From Nonomuraea solani (GTDB lineage: Bacteria > Actinomycetota > Actinomycetes > Streptosporangiales > Streptosporangiaceae), in the NCBI RefSeq assembly GCF_900108335.1, contig NZ_FNVT01000001.1, positions 248,001 to 312,000 on the forward strand: a stretch of DNA of 64,000 nucleotides. The letters run 5' to 3'. The position numbers and the translations under genes were made by a program. Positions within the stretch are counted from its first letter, which is position 1. Each line of letters begins with the position of its first letter. Below are positions 45,809 to 53,607 of the stretch, piece after piece. The notes under the pieces are model-generated. The model worked only from the letters and a program-made list of their open reading frames with translations, ran no database searches and had not been told where the DNA came from.

Positions 45809-47248
45809 TCAGGCGGTCAGGAGTTCGATGGCGGCCTGGGCGTTGGCGCGGGCGGCGCCGTACGTGGCGATGTAGGTGGCGCTGGCGGGGCGCCAGACCG
45901 GGAGGCCCATTTCGATCACCGTCGCGTCCGGGCGGGCCGCCACCAGGGCCGAGACCAGGGAGCGGCTCTCCTGGTGCCGGTGGGCGTCCTTGACCACGAC
46001 GACCAGCGACCGCCCGGTGGCCGTCGTCAGCAGGCCGGAGACGTCGGCGGCGGCCGGCTTGACGCGGACGATCTCCGCGTCCGGCAGCCACGGCCCCACC
46101 CCCCACGGCACGTCGCCGACGGCGATCGTCGGCGGGGTGTCCACCTCGATGACCAGCGGCTCGACCAGGGGCCCTGCGGAGCCGGTGAGGCGGACGGCGC
46201 GGCGGGCCGCATGGAGGCCGACCACGTTCTGCTCGGCCGCCACCCCCTCGGTGGCGCCGAACCAGGCCCGCAGCGCGGACACCCGGGCCGCCGCCTCCTC
46301 CAGGCGGGCCGGCGGCAGCCGGCCCTCGCGCACCGCCATGACGATCTCCGCGATGATGGCCTGGACGTCGTCGTACGTGGGCAGCGGCCCCAGGCACAGC
46401 AGGTCGGAGCCGGCCGCGAGCGACAGCACCGCGCCCCCGGCCAGGCCCACGCTCTCGGTGATCGCGTGCATGTCCAGCGCGTCGGTGACGACCACGCCGT
46501 CATAACCGAGCTCGCCCCTGAGCAGCCCGGTCAGCGCGGCCGCCGACAGCGTGGCGGGCGTCTCGCCCGTCACCGCCGGCACCGCCACGTGCGCGGTCAT
46601 CACCGACTTGGCCCCCGCGCCGATCGCCGCGCGGAACGGCGTCAGCTCCCGCTCCCGCAGCACGTCCAGGCTCACGTCCACGACGGGGACCGCCAGGTGG
46701 GAGTCCACCCGGGTGGCGCCGTGGCCGGGGAAGTGCTTGACGCAGGCGGCCACGTGCGCCGACTGCAGGCCCTGGACCGCCGCGACCGTGTGCCGGGCGG
46801 CCAGCTCCGCGTCGGTGCCGAACGACCTGGTGCCGATCACCGGGTTGTCGGCCTCGCTGTTGACGTCGGCACTCGGCGCCATGTCCAGGTTGATGCCGCA
46901 CGCGGCCAGCTCCGAGGCGATCGCCCGGTAGACGCGGCGGGTCAGCTCGACGTCGTCCACGGCCCCCAGCGCGGCGTTGCCCGGGTACGGGCTGCCGACG
47001 TGGTACGCCAGCCGCGTAACGTCCCCGCCTTCCTCGTCGAGCGAGATGACGGGCTCACCGGCTCCCCGTAGCGCGGTGGTCAGGCCGAGCACCTGGCCGG
47101 GATCGGCCACGTTGAAGCCGAAGAGCGTGACGCCGCCCAGTCCGTGCTCCAGCTCGCGCAGCACCCAGTCGGGCGCCGTGGTGCCCTGGAAGGCGACGAG
47201 CAGCGTGCCGGCCGCGAGACGGCGCAGCCCCCGATCACTCTGACTCAT
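45809..47248 (-). CDS. nagZ: GH3 beta-N-acetylglucosaminidase, NagZ type
   Basis: 479 residues. GH3 barrel with ISLDEEGGDVTRL, NLDMAPSADVNSE, the KHFPGHGATRVDSHLAVP loop carrying the His-Asp acid/base dyad that marks NagZ-type enzymes, and the nucleophile Asp in VVTDALDMHAI. A C-terminal extension of about 130 residues follows the barrel, as in the two-domain Gram-positive forms. There is no signal peptide, so it acts in the cytoplasm on imported GlcNAc-containing oligosaccharides (chitobiose or muropeptide sugar). It lies downstream of an SBP-permease-permease operon; the same order with GH3 last is seen in Streptomyces dasABC-dasD. Confidence 0.9.
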   Translation of the reverse strand: MSQSDRGLRRLAAGTLLVAFQGTTAPDWVLRELEHGLGGVTLFGFNVADPGQVLGLTTALRGAGEPVISLDEEGGDVTRLAYHVGSPYPGNAALGAVDDVELTRRVYRAIASELAACGINLDMAPSADVNSEADNPVIGTRSFGTDAELAARHTVAAVQGLQSAHVAACVKHFPGHGATRVDSHLAVPVVDVSLDVLRERELTPFRAAIGAGAKSVMTAHVAVPAVTGETPATLSAAALTGLLRGELGYDGVVVTDALDMHAITESVGLAGGAVLSLAAGSDLLCLGPLPTYDDVQAIIAEIVMAVREGRLPPARLEEAAARVSALRAWFGATEGVAAEQNVVGLHAARRAVRLTGSAGPLVEPLVIEVDTPPTIAVGDVPWGVGPWLPDAEIVRVKPAAADVSGLLTTATGRSLVVVVKDAHRHQESRSLVSALVAARPDATVIEMGLPVWRPASATYIATYGAARANAQAAIELLTA

Positions 47249-47278
47249 GGCTCCTCATCAGTTTCGTGGCATGGTCGG

Positions 47279-47300
47279 GTACGGCATCCGCGTGCCGTAC
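47279..47300. repeat. Second copy of the GTACGGCA hairpin
   Basis: Perfect 8-bp stem GTACGGCA (47279-47286) and TGCCGTAC (47293-47300) with loop TCCGCG, between the permease stop and nagZ. It shares arms and the TCCGCG loop core with the hairpin after rnj (1943-1972). It could attenuate nagZ expression relative to the transporter. Confidence 0.7.
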
Positions 47301-47306
47301 GGGAGA

Positions 47307-48158
47307 TCAGCCCTTCACGGCCCCGGCGACCAGGCCGGAGACCATGCGGCGTTGAACGAGCATGAAGAAGATGACCACCGGGATGGTCATCAGCGTTGAA
47401 CCGGCCATGATCGCGCCCCAGTCGACGCCCTTCTGGCCGAAGAAGTACTGCAGGGCGACCGGCATCGTGTACCCCTCGGACCCGGACATCAGGTAGAGGG
47501 CGAAGACCAGGTCGTTCCAGGCGGTGATGAACGAGAAGATGCTCGTGGCCACCAGGCCGGGCGCGACCAGCGGGAAGAGCACCTTCCAGAAGGTCGTCAT
47601 GCGCGAGGCCCCGTCGATCCAGGCCGCCTCCTCCAGCGACCTGGGCACCGCGGCGACGAACGTCCGCAACATCCAGACGCCGAACGGCAGCGTCAGGGCC
47701 ACCTGGGTGATGATCAGCCCGAGGAGCTGGTCGCCGAGGCCGACCCGCTTGACCATCATGTACAGCGGGATGAGCAGGCCCTCCGCCGGCAGCATCTGCA
47801 CGATCAGCAGCACGACCAGGAAGACGCCGCGGCCCTTGAACCGGAAGCGGGCGATGGCGGTGGCCGACAGCAGCGCGAAGGCCGAGCCGATGATCACCGT
47901 GCCGAGCGCCACGATCGCGCTGTTGCGCATGTAGAGCCAGATGGAGTTGTTCGCGACGCCCTCGGTCAGCACCCGTGCGAAGTGGTCGAAGGTGAAGTGC
48001 GTCGGGAACGGGATGAACTCCGTGGTGAAGATCTGGTCGTTCTCCTTGAAGCCGGTGGAGACCATCCAGTAGACGGGGAAGACGGCGTACAGGAAGACCA
48101 GGACGCCGGCCGTGTTCAGGAGGATCTTGCCGAGCCTCTTGCGGGCGAGGGGGGTCAC
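47307..48158 (-). CDS. Sugar ABC importer permease (MalG type) of the das-like operon
   Basis: 283 residues from GTG 48158, overlapping the partner's stop (GTGA). Six membrane segments, the EAA loop SLEEAAWIDGASRMTTFWKVLFPLVAP and the typical end QRRMVSGLVAGAVKG. Forms the channel with the product of 48155-49168. Transport of an amino-sugar oligomer is inferred from the NagZ-type enzyme next to it. No ATPase gene is present here. Confidence 0.9.
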   Translation of the reverse strand: MTPLARKRLGKILLNTAGVLVFLYAVFPVYWMVSTGFKENDQIFTTEFIPFPTHFTFDHFARVLTEGVANNSIWLYMRNSAIVALGTVIIGSAFALLSATAIARFRFKGRGVFLVVLLIVQMLPAEGLLIPLYMMVKRVGLGDQLLGLIITQVALTLPFGVWMLRTFVAAVPRSLEEAAWIDGASRMTTFWKVLFPLVAPGLVATSIFSFITAWNDLVFALYLMSGSEGYTMPVALQYFFGQKGVDWGAIMAGSTLMTIPVVIFFMLVQRRMVSGLVAGAVKG

Positions 48159-49168
48159 ATCTCCTCCTGCTTCACGATCTGCCGGACGTACACGACGGTG
48201 ATGATCAGCAGGATGATCGTCAGTACGACGGAGATCGCCGCGCCGGTGCCCAGCTTCTGCGGGGCCTTGAACGCCTCGGCGACGGCGTACATGGACAGGT
48301 TGAAGCCGTCGCGGTTGGTGGGGCCGTTCATCAGCACGTAGAGCTGGCTGAACACCTTGAAGTCCCAGATGATCGACAGGATCGTCAGGACCGCGAAGAC
48401 CGGCTTGAGCAGCGGCAGGGTGATCTTCCTGAACGTGCGCCAGGCACCCGAGCCGTCCACCCTGGCGGCCTCGTACAGCTCGTTGGGGATGCCCTTGAGG
48501 CCGGCCAGCACCGAGACGGCGATGAACGGGAACCCGGCCCACACCACGCACACGACGAGCGCGACGTAGAGGGGGAAGGCGTCGTTGAGCCAGGGGGTGC
48601 CCGTCCAGCTCGACTGGCCGGCGGGCGGGGCGGCCAGCCAGTCGGGCAGCAGGTTGAGCGCCCAGTTGACGATGCCGGACTCGGCGTCGAAGAGGGAGCG
48701 CCAGATGACGCCCTGTGCGACGGGCGGCACGGCCCAGGCGAACATGCAGCCGACGATCACGAACAGCGACATCTTCCTGCCGAGCCGGTGCAGCAGCACG
48801 CCGACCGCGGTGCCGACGATCAGCGTGAGGCTGACGGCGACGACGGCGAACATCACGGTGTTGCGCAGGGCCGACCAGAAGATGTCGTTGCCGAGGATCT
48901 TCTCGTAGTTCTCCAGGCCCAGCCACTCGGCCGGTTTGGTGCCCCTGATCTGCGCCAGGCCGACCTTCTGGAAGGACATGACGCCGAGCTGGTACATCGG
49001 ATAGAGCAGCAGACCGGCGATGACCAGCAGGCCGGGGATGAGCAGAACGTACGGGATGCTCCAGGCCGGCATCCCGCTCGCCCGCGCGGGCCGGCCCTTC
49101 TTGTTCCGCCGGTGTCCCGGGGCGGGAGAGGAGTCCCTGCCCCGGGTGACCGCAGTCGTGTTCGCCAT
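48155..49168 (-). CDS. Sugar ABC importer permease (MalF type) of the das-like operon
   Basis: 337 residues from ATG 49168, 2 bases after the binding-protein stop. A basic cytoplasmic tail of about 30 residues (GHRRNKKGRPARASG) precedes six membrane segments. EAA loop ELYEAARVDGSGAWRTFRKITLPLLKP. A periplasmic loop around SSWTGTPWLNDAFPL is longer than in the MalF-type permease of the uronate importer. Confidence 0.9.
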   Translation of the reverse strand: MANTTAVTRGRDSSPAPGHRRNKKGRPARASGMPAWSIPYVLLIPGLLVIAGLLLYPMYQLGVMSFQKVGLAQIRGTKPAEWLGLENYEKILGNDIFWSALRNTVMFAVVAVSLTLIVGTAVGVLLHRLGRKMSLFVIVGCMFAWAVPPVAQGVIWRSLFDAESGIVNWALNLLPDWLAAPPAGQSSWTGTPWLNDAFPLYVALVVCVVWAGFPFIAVSVLAGLKGIPNELYEAARVDGSGAWRTFRKITLPLLKPVFAVLTILSIIWDFKVFSQLYVLMNGPTNRDGFNLSMYAVAEAFKAPQKLGTGAAISVVLTIILLIITVVYVRQIVKQEEM

Positions 49169-49170
49169 CG

Positions 49171-50490
49171 TTACTGGTTCAGGATCTCTTCGAGTTCCTT
49201 GTTGGCGGCGGCGAGGGCGGCCGGGGCGTCCTGCTTGCCCTCGATGACGGAGCGGGCCGCGTTCTGCAGCACCATCTTCGTCGCGTCCGCCTCCGACCAG
49301 TTCGGGTCCGCGGGGAAGGCCTTGGCCTTGGCGAACGCCTGGGCGAACGGGCCCTGCGCCGGGTCCTCGTTCAGCGCGGCGAGGGTGTCCGGGTAGACCG
49401 GGAGCAGGCCGCCTTCCTTGGCGTAACGGTCGGCCCAGGTCTTGCTGGTGGCCAGCTTGATGTACTCCTTGCCGAGGTCGGCCTCCTTGGTGCCGCCCCA
49501 CAGCGCGATGTCGTTGCCGCCGAAGAAGGAGGGCGCGACGCCGCCGGTCTTGGCGGGCAGCGGGAAGAAGCCGAGCTTGTCGCCCTTCAGCTTGCCCTTG
49601 GAGTCCTCCTCGATGCCGGGCAGGTCCCAGCCGGCGGTGAGGTACATCGCGACCTTGTTGTTGGCGAAGCGCTTACGGATGTCGACCGTGTTGAGCGTCA
49701 GGTTGGCCTTGCTCGACAGACCGGTCTTGACCAGGCCGGTGTAGGTCTCGAAGCCCTTGGTGAAGCCGGGCTCCGACAGCTTGCCGACCCACTTGTCGCC
49801 CTCCTTGACGGCGAACTCGCCGCCCTCGGACCAGGCGAACGCGGCCAGCAGGTGGTTGGCGTCCGAGCCGCCGTTGAAGGCGAAGCCGTCCACCCCCTCG
49901 CCCTTCTCCTTCTGGACCTTCTGCCCGGCGGCGACGAGCTCGTCCCAGGTCTTCGGGACCTCGATCTTCAGGTCCTCGAACCAGTCCTTGCGGTAGAGCA
50001 CCGCGCGGGCGCCGGCGCCCCACGGCACGGCGTAGATCTCGCCGTCCACGGTCTCGTAGCCGTAGAGGTTCTCGGGGATCTGCGACCGGTCACCCTCGCG
50101 GGCGACGTCCGTGATCGGGGTCAGCGCGTCCTGGCTCTGCCACATGGGCACCTGGTCGTTGCCGATCTCGGTCACGTCCGGGCCGGTGCCGGTGGCGGCG
50201 GCGGCGAACTTGTCGGCCACCTGCGGCCACGGGATCCATTCGAGCTTGACCTCGGCGCCGGTCTTCGTCTTGAACTCGGCGTTCAACTCTTCCATGTACT
50301 TGGCCGCGGCGGGGTTGCTGTCTCCCAGGCGCCACACGCTGAGGGTCTTGCCGGCGTACTTGGGGCCGGTGGCCGAGGCGGCCGCTCCAGGTGAGGACGT
50401 GGGGGGTGTCTCACCGGACCCACAGGCGGCCAGGCCCAGGGCCAGGGCGGCCGTGGTGACCGTAGTGGCTGTGATCTTCGCGATCCTCAC
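49171..50490 (-). CDS. Extracellular sugar-binding lipoprotein of the das-like operon
   Basis: 439 residues from GTG 50490 with AAGGGAGAA upstream. The signal peptide VRIAKITATTVTTAALALGLAACG contains the lipobox LAAC. The mature domain is a CUT1 family-1 binding protein (LSVWRLGDSNPAAAKYMEELNAEF, TEIGNDQVPMWQSQDALTPI, VPWGAGARAVLYRKDWFED). An in-frame GTG/ATG extension to 50544 would put charged residues before the signal peptide and is rejected. Divergent from the second ROK regulator; the palindromes at 50570-50590 lie between. Confidence 0.92.
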   Translation of the reverse strand: MRIAKITATTVTTAALALGLAACGSGETPPTSSPGAAASATGPKYAGKTLSVWRLGDSNPAAAKYMEELNAEFKTKTGAEVKLEWIPWPQVADKFAAAATGTGPDVTEIGNDQVPMWQSQDALTPITDVAREGDRSQIPENLYGYETVDGEIYAVPWGAGARAVLYRKDWFEDLKIEVPKTWDELVAAGQKVQKEKGEGVDGFAFNGGSDANHLLAAFAWSEGGEFAVKEGDKWVGKLSEPGFTKGFETYTGLVKTGLSSKANLTLNTVDIRKRFANNKVAMYLTAGWDLPGIEEDSKGKLKGDKLGFFPLPAKTGGVAPSFFGGNDIALWGGTKEADLGKEYIKLATSKTWADRYAKEGGLLPVYPDTLAALNEDPAQGPFAQAFAKAKAFPADPNWSEADATKMVLQNAARSVIEGKQDAPAALAAANKELEEILNQ

Positions 50491-50569
50491 AGGGTTCTCC
50501 CTTCCCGGGTGCCGGCCTACGGTCCGCACCAGGCTGATCGTCAATGCCGAACGATGCTGTTAAACTAAC

Positions 50570-50590
50570 AAGAAACTTTCTTAAAAGAAA
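50570..50590. promoter_or_regulatory. Overlapping palindromes, candidate ROK operator
   Basis: AAGAAA-c-TTTCTT (50570-50582) overlaps TTTCTT-aa-AAGAAA (50577-50590), a rare AT-rich patch in this GC-rich DNA. It lies between the binding-protein start (50490) and the ROK start (50627), well placed to control both. Repeating AAGAAA/TTTCTT arms suggest cooperative binding of two dimers. Confidence 0.6.
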
Positions 50591-50626
50591 CGCTCGTTAG
50601 CCGATCGTGACGGAGGGGGCCAGTCG

Positions 50627-51775
50627 ATGAGCCGAGACCCGGGAACCCCCCGGTTGCTGCGCCGGTTGAACGATCGCGCCGCACTCGAACTACTCCTCGG
50701 AGACGGCCCTCTCACTCGTGCCGAGCTCGGCGAGCGAACCGGGCTCTCCAAGGTAACCGCAGGTCAGCTCCTGGCTCGCCTCGAAGACCGGGGGCTGGTC
50801 GAGGTCGCGGGGGAGCGCGCGGGGGGCAGGGGGCCGCACGCCGCCCTCTACGCCGTGGTTCCCTCCAGCGCGTACGTCGCCGGCCTCGAAGTCCTGCCCG
50901 ACAGTCTGACGGTCGGTGTGGCGGACATCACAGGCCGGGTGGTGGTCGAGATCACCCTCAACCCCGCCGACGGCCGCGACCCGGTCAAGGCGGTGCACGC
51001 GGCCGTACGGCGGGCCTGCGACGCGGCGAACGTCAGCCTGTCGCGGTTGCGCGCGTTCGTCATCGGCACCAGGGGCGTGGTCGATCCGATCACCGGCGAC
51101 GTGCGCCTGTCGGTCGACCTGCCGTCCTGGCACGTCGGCGTGCTGGCCAGCCTGCGCGAGACGCTCGGCGCCTCGGTGACGATCGAGAACGACGTCAACC
51201 TGGTCGCGCTCGCCGAGCACAAGTACGGCGCCGCCGCCGGCTTCGATGACTTCGTGGTGATCTGGGCCGGCGTCGGCCAAGGCCTCGGCGTCATGCTGGG
51301 CGGCCGGCTGCACCGGGGCATCACCGGCGGCGCAGGCGAGATCGGCTGGCTGCCGGTCCCCGGCGAGCCGCTGCCCTCCGACGTCCGCAGGCCGCAGTCG
51401 GGCTCGTTCCAGCGCCTGGTGGGCCACGACGCGCTGCGCGGCCTGGCCGAGGAGCACGGCGTGCCCGGCGTTACGGTGCCCGACCTGGTACGCGGCGGCG
51501 ACGAGGGCTACCTGGACGCGGTGGCGGCCCGGCTGGCCGTGGGCGCGGCGGCCGTCACCGTCGTGCTCGACCCGGGGCTCATCGTGCTCAGCGGCGAAAT
51601 CGGCCGGGCCGGTGGCGCGCGGCTGGCGGCCAAGGTCGAGGAGGCGGTGGCCCGCGTCTGCCCGAGCCGGCCGACCGTGGTCACCACGCGGGTGGCCGGC
51701 AACCCGGTGCTGCGCGGCGCCCTCGCGGCGGCCCTGGAGCAGGCCCGGGAGCAGGTTTTCTCCGACACTGTGTGA
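50627..51775 (+). CDS. ROK-family transcriptional regulator (second copy)
   Basis: 382 residues from ATG 50627 with GGAGGGGG upstream. Closely similar to the 44442 product over its whole length: PRLLRRLNDRAALELLLGDGPLTRAELGERTGLSKVTAGQLLARLEDRGLVEV, TIENDVNLVALAEHKYG, GGAGEIGWLPVPGEPLP (quoted in separate motifs). It also lacks the zinc-binding cysteine cluster. Divergent from the das-like importer; the vanX-like and ybdK-like genes follow at 12 and 69 bases, so it may head a three-gene operon. Confidence 0.9.
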   Translation: MSRDPGTPRLLRRLNDRAALELLLGDGPLTRAELGERTGLSKVTAGQLLARLEDRGLVEVAGERAGGRGPHAALYAVVPSSAYVAGLEVLPDSLTVGVADITGRVVVEITLNPADGRDPVKAVHAAVRRACDAANVSLSRLRAFVIGTRGVVDPITGDVRLSVDLPSWHVGVLASLRETLGASVTIENDVNLVALAEHKYGAAAGFDDFVVIWAGVGQGLGVMLGGRLHRGITGGAGEIGWLPVPGEPLPSDVRRPQSGSFQRLVGHDALRGLAEEHGVPGVTVPDLVRGGDEGYLDAVAARLAVGAAAVTVVLDPGLIVLSGEIGRAGGARLAAKVEEAVARVCPSRPTVVTTRVAGNPVLRGALAAALEQAREQVFSDTV

Positions 51776-51787
51776 GAATTTCTGCCC

Positions 51788-52447
51788 ATGTGGCAGTCCC
51801 CGCACGACGTCGTGCTCATGTCCGATCCCCGCGTGACCTCCATTCCGGTGCAGGAGTGCGGCGAACCGCTGGCCGACGTACGCGGGCGGCTCCGCGCGGA
51901 CACCCGCATGGCCGACGACGTGGGCGCCTACGCGCAACTGCGCTCGGGGCTGCTGCGGCGGCTTGAGCACGCGGAGAGCCTGCTGCCGTCCGGCTACCAC
52001 CTGCTCGTCGTCGAGGGCTACCGGCCCATCGCCACCCAGCGCGAGATCTTCGACGGCTACCGCGCCACGTTCCCCGACCTGTCGCCCGAGGAGTCGTACA
52101 TCGCGGCCAGCCGTTACGTCTCCCCGGTCGAGGTCGCCCCGCACACGGCGGGCGCCGCCGTCGACCTGACCCTGTGCGCGCCCGACGGCACCGAATACGA
52201 CATGGGCACCCAGGTCAACGACAACCCGGAGCAGAGCGACGGCGCCTGCTACACCGCCGCCCCGAACATCTCCGACGACGCCCGCGCCCACCGCAAGCTC
52301 CTGGGCGCCGCCCTGGAGTCCGCCGGCCTGGTCAACTACCCGACCGAGTGGTGGCACTGGAGCTACGGCGACCGCTACTGGGCCATGGTCACCCGGTCGG
52401 CGCACGCCCTCTACGGCCCCGTGGAGTTCAACCCCCTGACCCAGTAG
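51788..52447 (+). CDS. D-alanyl-D-alanine dipeptidase (VanX/DdpX, peptidase M15D)
   Basis: 219 residues. Zinc ligands and catalytic residues are in EVAPHTAGAAVDLTL (the SxHxxGxxxD pattern, first position Ala) and EWWHWSYGDRYWA (catalytic Glu and third ligand His). The Arg in VVEGYRP stabilises the transition state. Hydrolyses D-Ala-D-Ala in the cytoplasm. No vanH or vanA ligase is nearby, so a resistance cassette is unlikely; use of cell-wall dipeptide as in the ddpX-ddpABCDF arrangement of E. coli fits better with the dpp-type importer 3 kb away. It begins 12 bases after the ROK gene. Confidence 0.9.
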   Translation: MWQSPHDVVLMSDPRVTSIPVQECGEPLADVRGRLRADTRMADDVGAYAQLRSGLLRRLEHAESLLPSGYHLLVVEGYRPIATQREIFDGYRATFPDLSPEESYIAASRYVSPVEVAPHTAGAAVDLTLCAPDGTEYDMGTQVNDNPEQSDGACYTAAPNISDDARAHRKLLGAALESAGLVNYPTEWWHWSYGDRYWAMVTRSAHALYGPVEFNPLTQ

Positions 52448-52516
52448 GTTTTCCCGGGGGTCAGGCAGGGGCACAACCTTCGTACGGAGTTCTGGACTCC
52501 CCAGCGAGGTGTGGGC

Positions 52517-53602
52517 ATGGTTCCGCTCATCGGGATCGAAGAGGAATACCTCGTCGTCGATCCCCGCACCCGCCACGTGGCTCCCCGAGCGGCCGAGGTC
52601 CTGGCCGCGGCGACGGACGTGCTGGACGTGGTGCATGAAATCACCCGATTCCAGGTGGAGGCCCGCACGCCGCCCTCCGCCGACCTCAGCGCACTGGGCT
52701 CGCACCTGCGCGCCGCGCGCAAGGAGGTGGCGGGCGCGGCCCGCTCGTGCGGACTGGCCGTCGTCGCGAGCGGCATCCCCGTCCTGGGGAACGTCATGCC
52801 GCCGCCGCTCACCGACGACGTCCGCTACCAGCGGGGCCAGGTGCTCTACCGGGCGCTGCAGGACGAGATCAGCATCTGCGCCCTGCACGTCCACGTGGAC
52901 GTGCCCGACCCGGAGCACGCCGTCTACGTCGGCAACCACCTGCGGCCCTGGCTGCCGACGCTCATCGCGCTGGCCGCCAACTCGCCGTTCTTCGTGGGCC
53001 GCGACACGGGGTACGCCTCCTGGCGGGTGATCAGCTGGGGCCGGTGGCCGGTTTCGGGCGCGCCTCCCTACTTCTCCTCGTTCGGCGACTACGAGCTGGC
53101 CCTGCGGTCGCTGGCGGAGTCGGGCGTGCTGCTCGACCCCAAGACCGTCTACTGGGACACCCGCCCGTCGCCCAACCTGCCCACGGTCGAGATCAGGGTG
53201 GCCGACGTGCCGCTCGACGTGGCCGACAGCCTCACCCTGATCGGGCTCATCCGCGCGCTGGTGGTGACCGCGCTGGCCGCCGTCAGGCGTGGTGACCGGG
53301 GGCTGCCGGTGCCGGCCGAGGTGTTGCGGGCCGCGTACTGGCGGGCCGCCCGCGACGGGTTGCAGGGCGACAGCCTGGACGTGCGGCACGGCACGCTCGT
53401 GCCCGCCGCGGTGCTGGCCGGGCGCCTCCTGGAGCACGTCAGCCGGGCGCTGTCCGAGGCCGGCGACCTGACGTTCATCCAGGAGGGTCTCGACCGGCTG
53501 CTGCGCGCGGGGTCAGGGGCCATGCGGCAGCGCAGGGCGTACGCGAAGGGCAACGACCTGGCCGAAGTGGTGGACGACCTGATCGAGGCCACCGTCGCCT
53601 GA
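52517..53602 (+). CDS. Carboxylate-amine ligase, YbdK/GCS2 family
   Basis: 361 residues from ATG 52517, with GAGG at 52506-52509; GTG 52511 is too close to that site. GCS2 fold: IGIEEEYLVVD (metal-binding acids), FQVEARTPPS, CALHVHVDVPD, GYASWRVISWGRWPVSG and YWDTRPSPNLPTVEIRVAD. Members show weak glutamate-cysteine ligase activity, and their physiological substrates are mostly unknown. It is followed tail-to-tail, 5 bases away, by a gamma-glutamyltransferase, so formation and cleavage of gamma-glutamyl amides are encoded side by side. Confidence 0.9.
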   Translation: MVPLIGIEEEYLVVDPRTRHVAPRAAEVLAAATDVLDVVHEITRFQVEARTPPSADLSALGSHLRAARKEVAGAARSCGLAVVASGIPVLGNVMPPPLTDDVRYQRGQVLYRALQDEISICALHVHVDVPDPEHAVYVGNHLRPWLPTLIALAANSPFFVGRDTGYASWRVISWGRWPVSGAPPYFSSFGDYELALRSLAESGVLLDPKTVYWDTRPSPNLPTVEIRVADVPLDVADSLTLIGLIRALVVTALAAVRRGDRGLPVPAEVLRAAYWRAARDGLQGDSLDVRHGTLVPAAVLAGRLLEHVSRALSEAGDLTFIQEGLDRLLRAGSGAMRQRRAYAKGNDLAEVVDDLIEATVA

Positions 53603-53607
53603 GGCTT

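Noticed and set aside
51788..52447. Vancomycin resistance cassette
   Set aside because: Only a VanX-like dipeptidase is present; no VanH, VanA/B ligase, VanS or VanR pair is adjacent.
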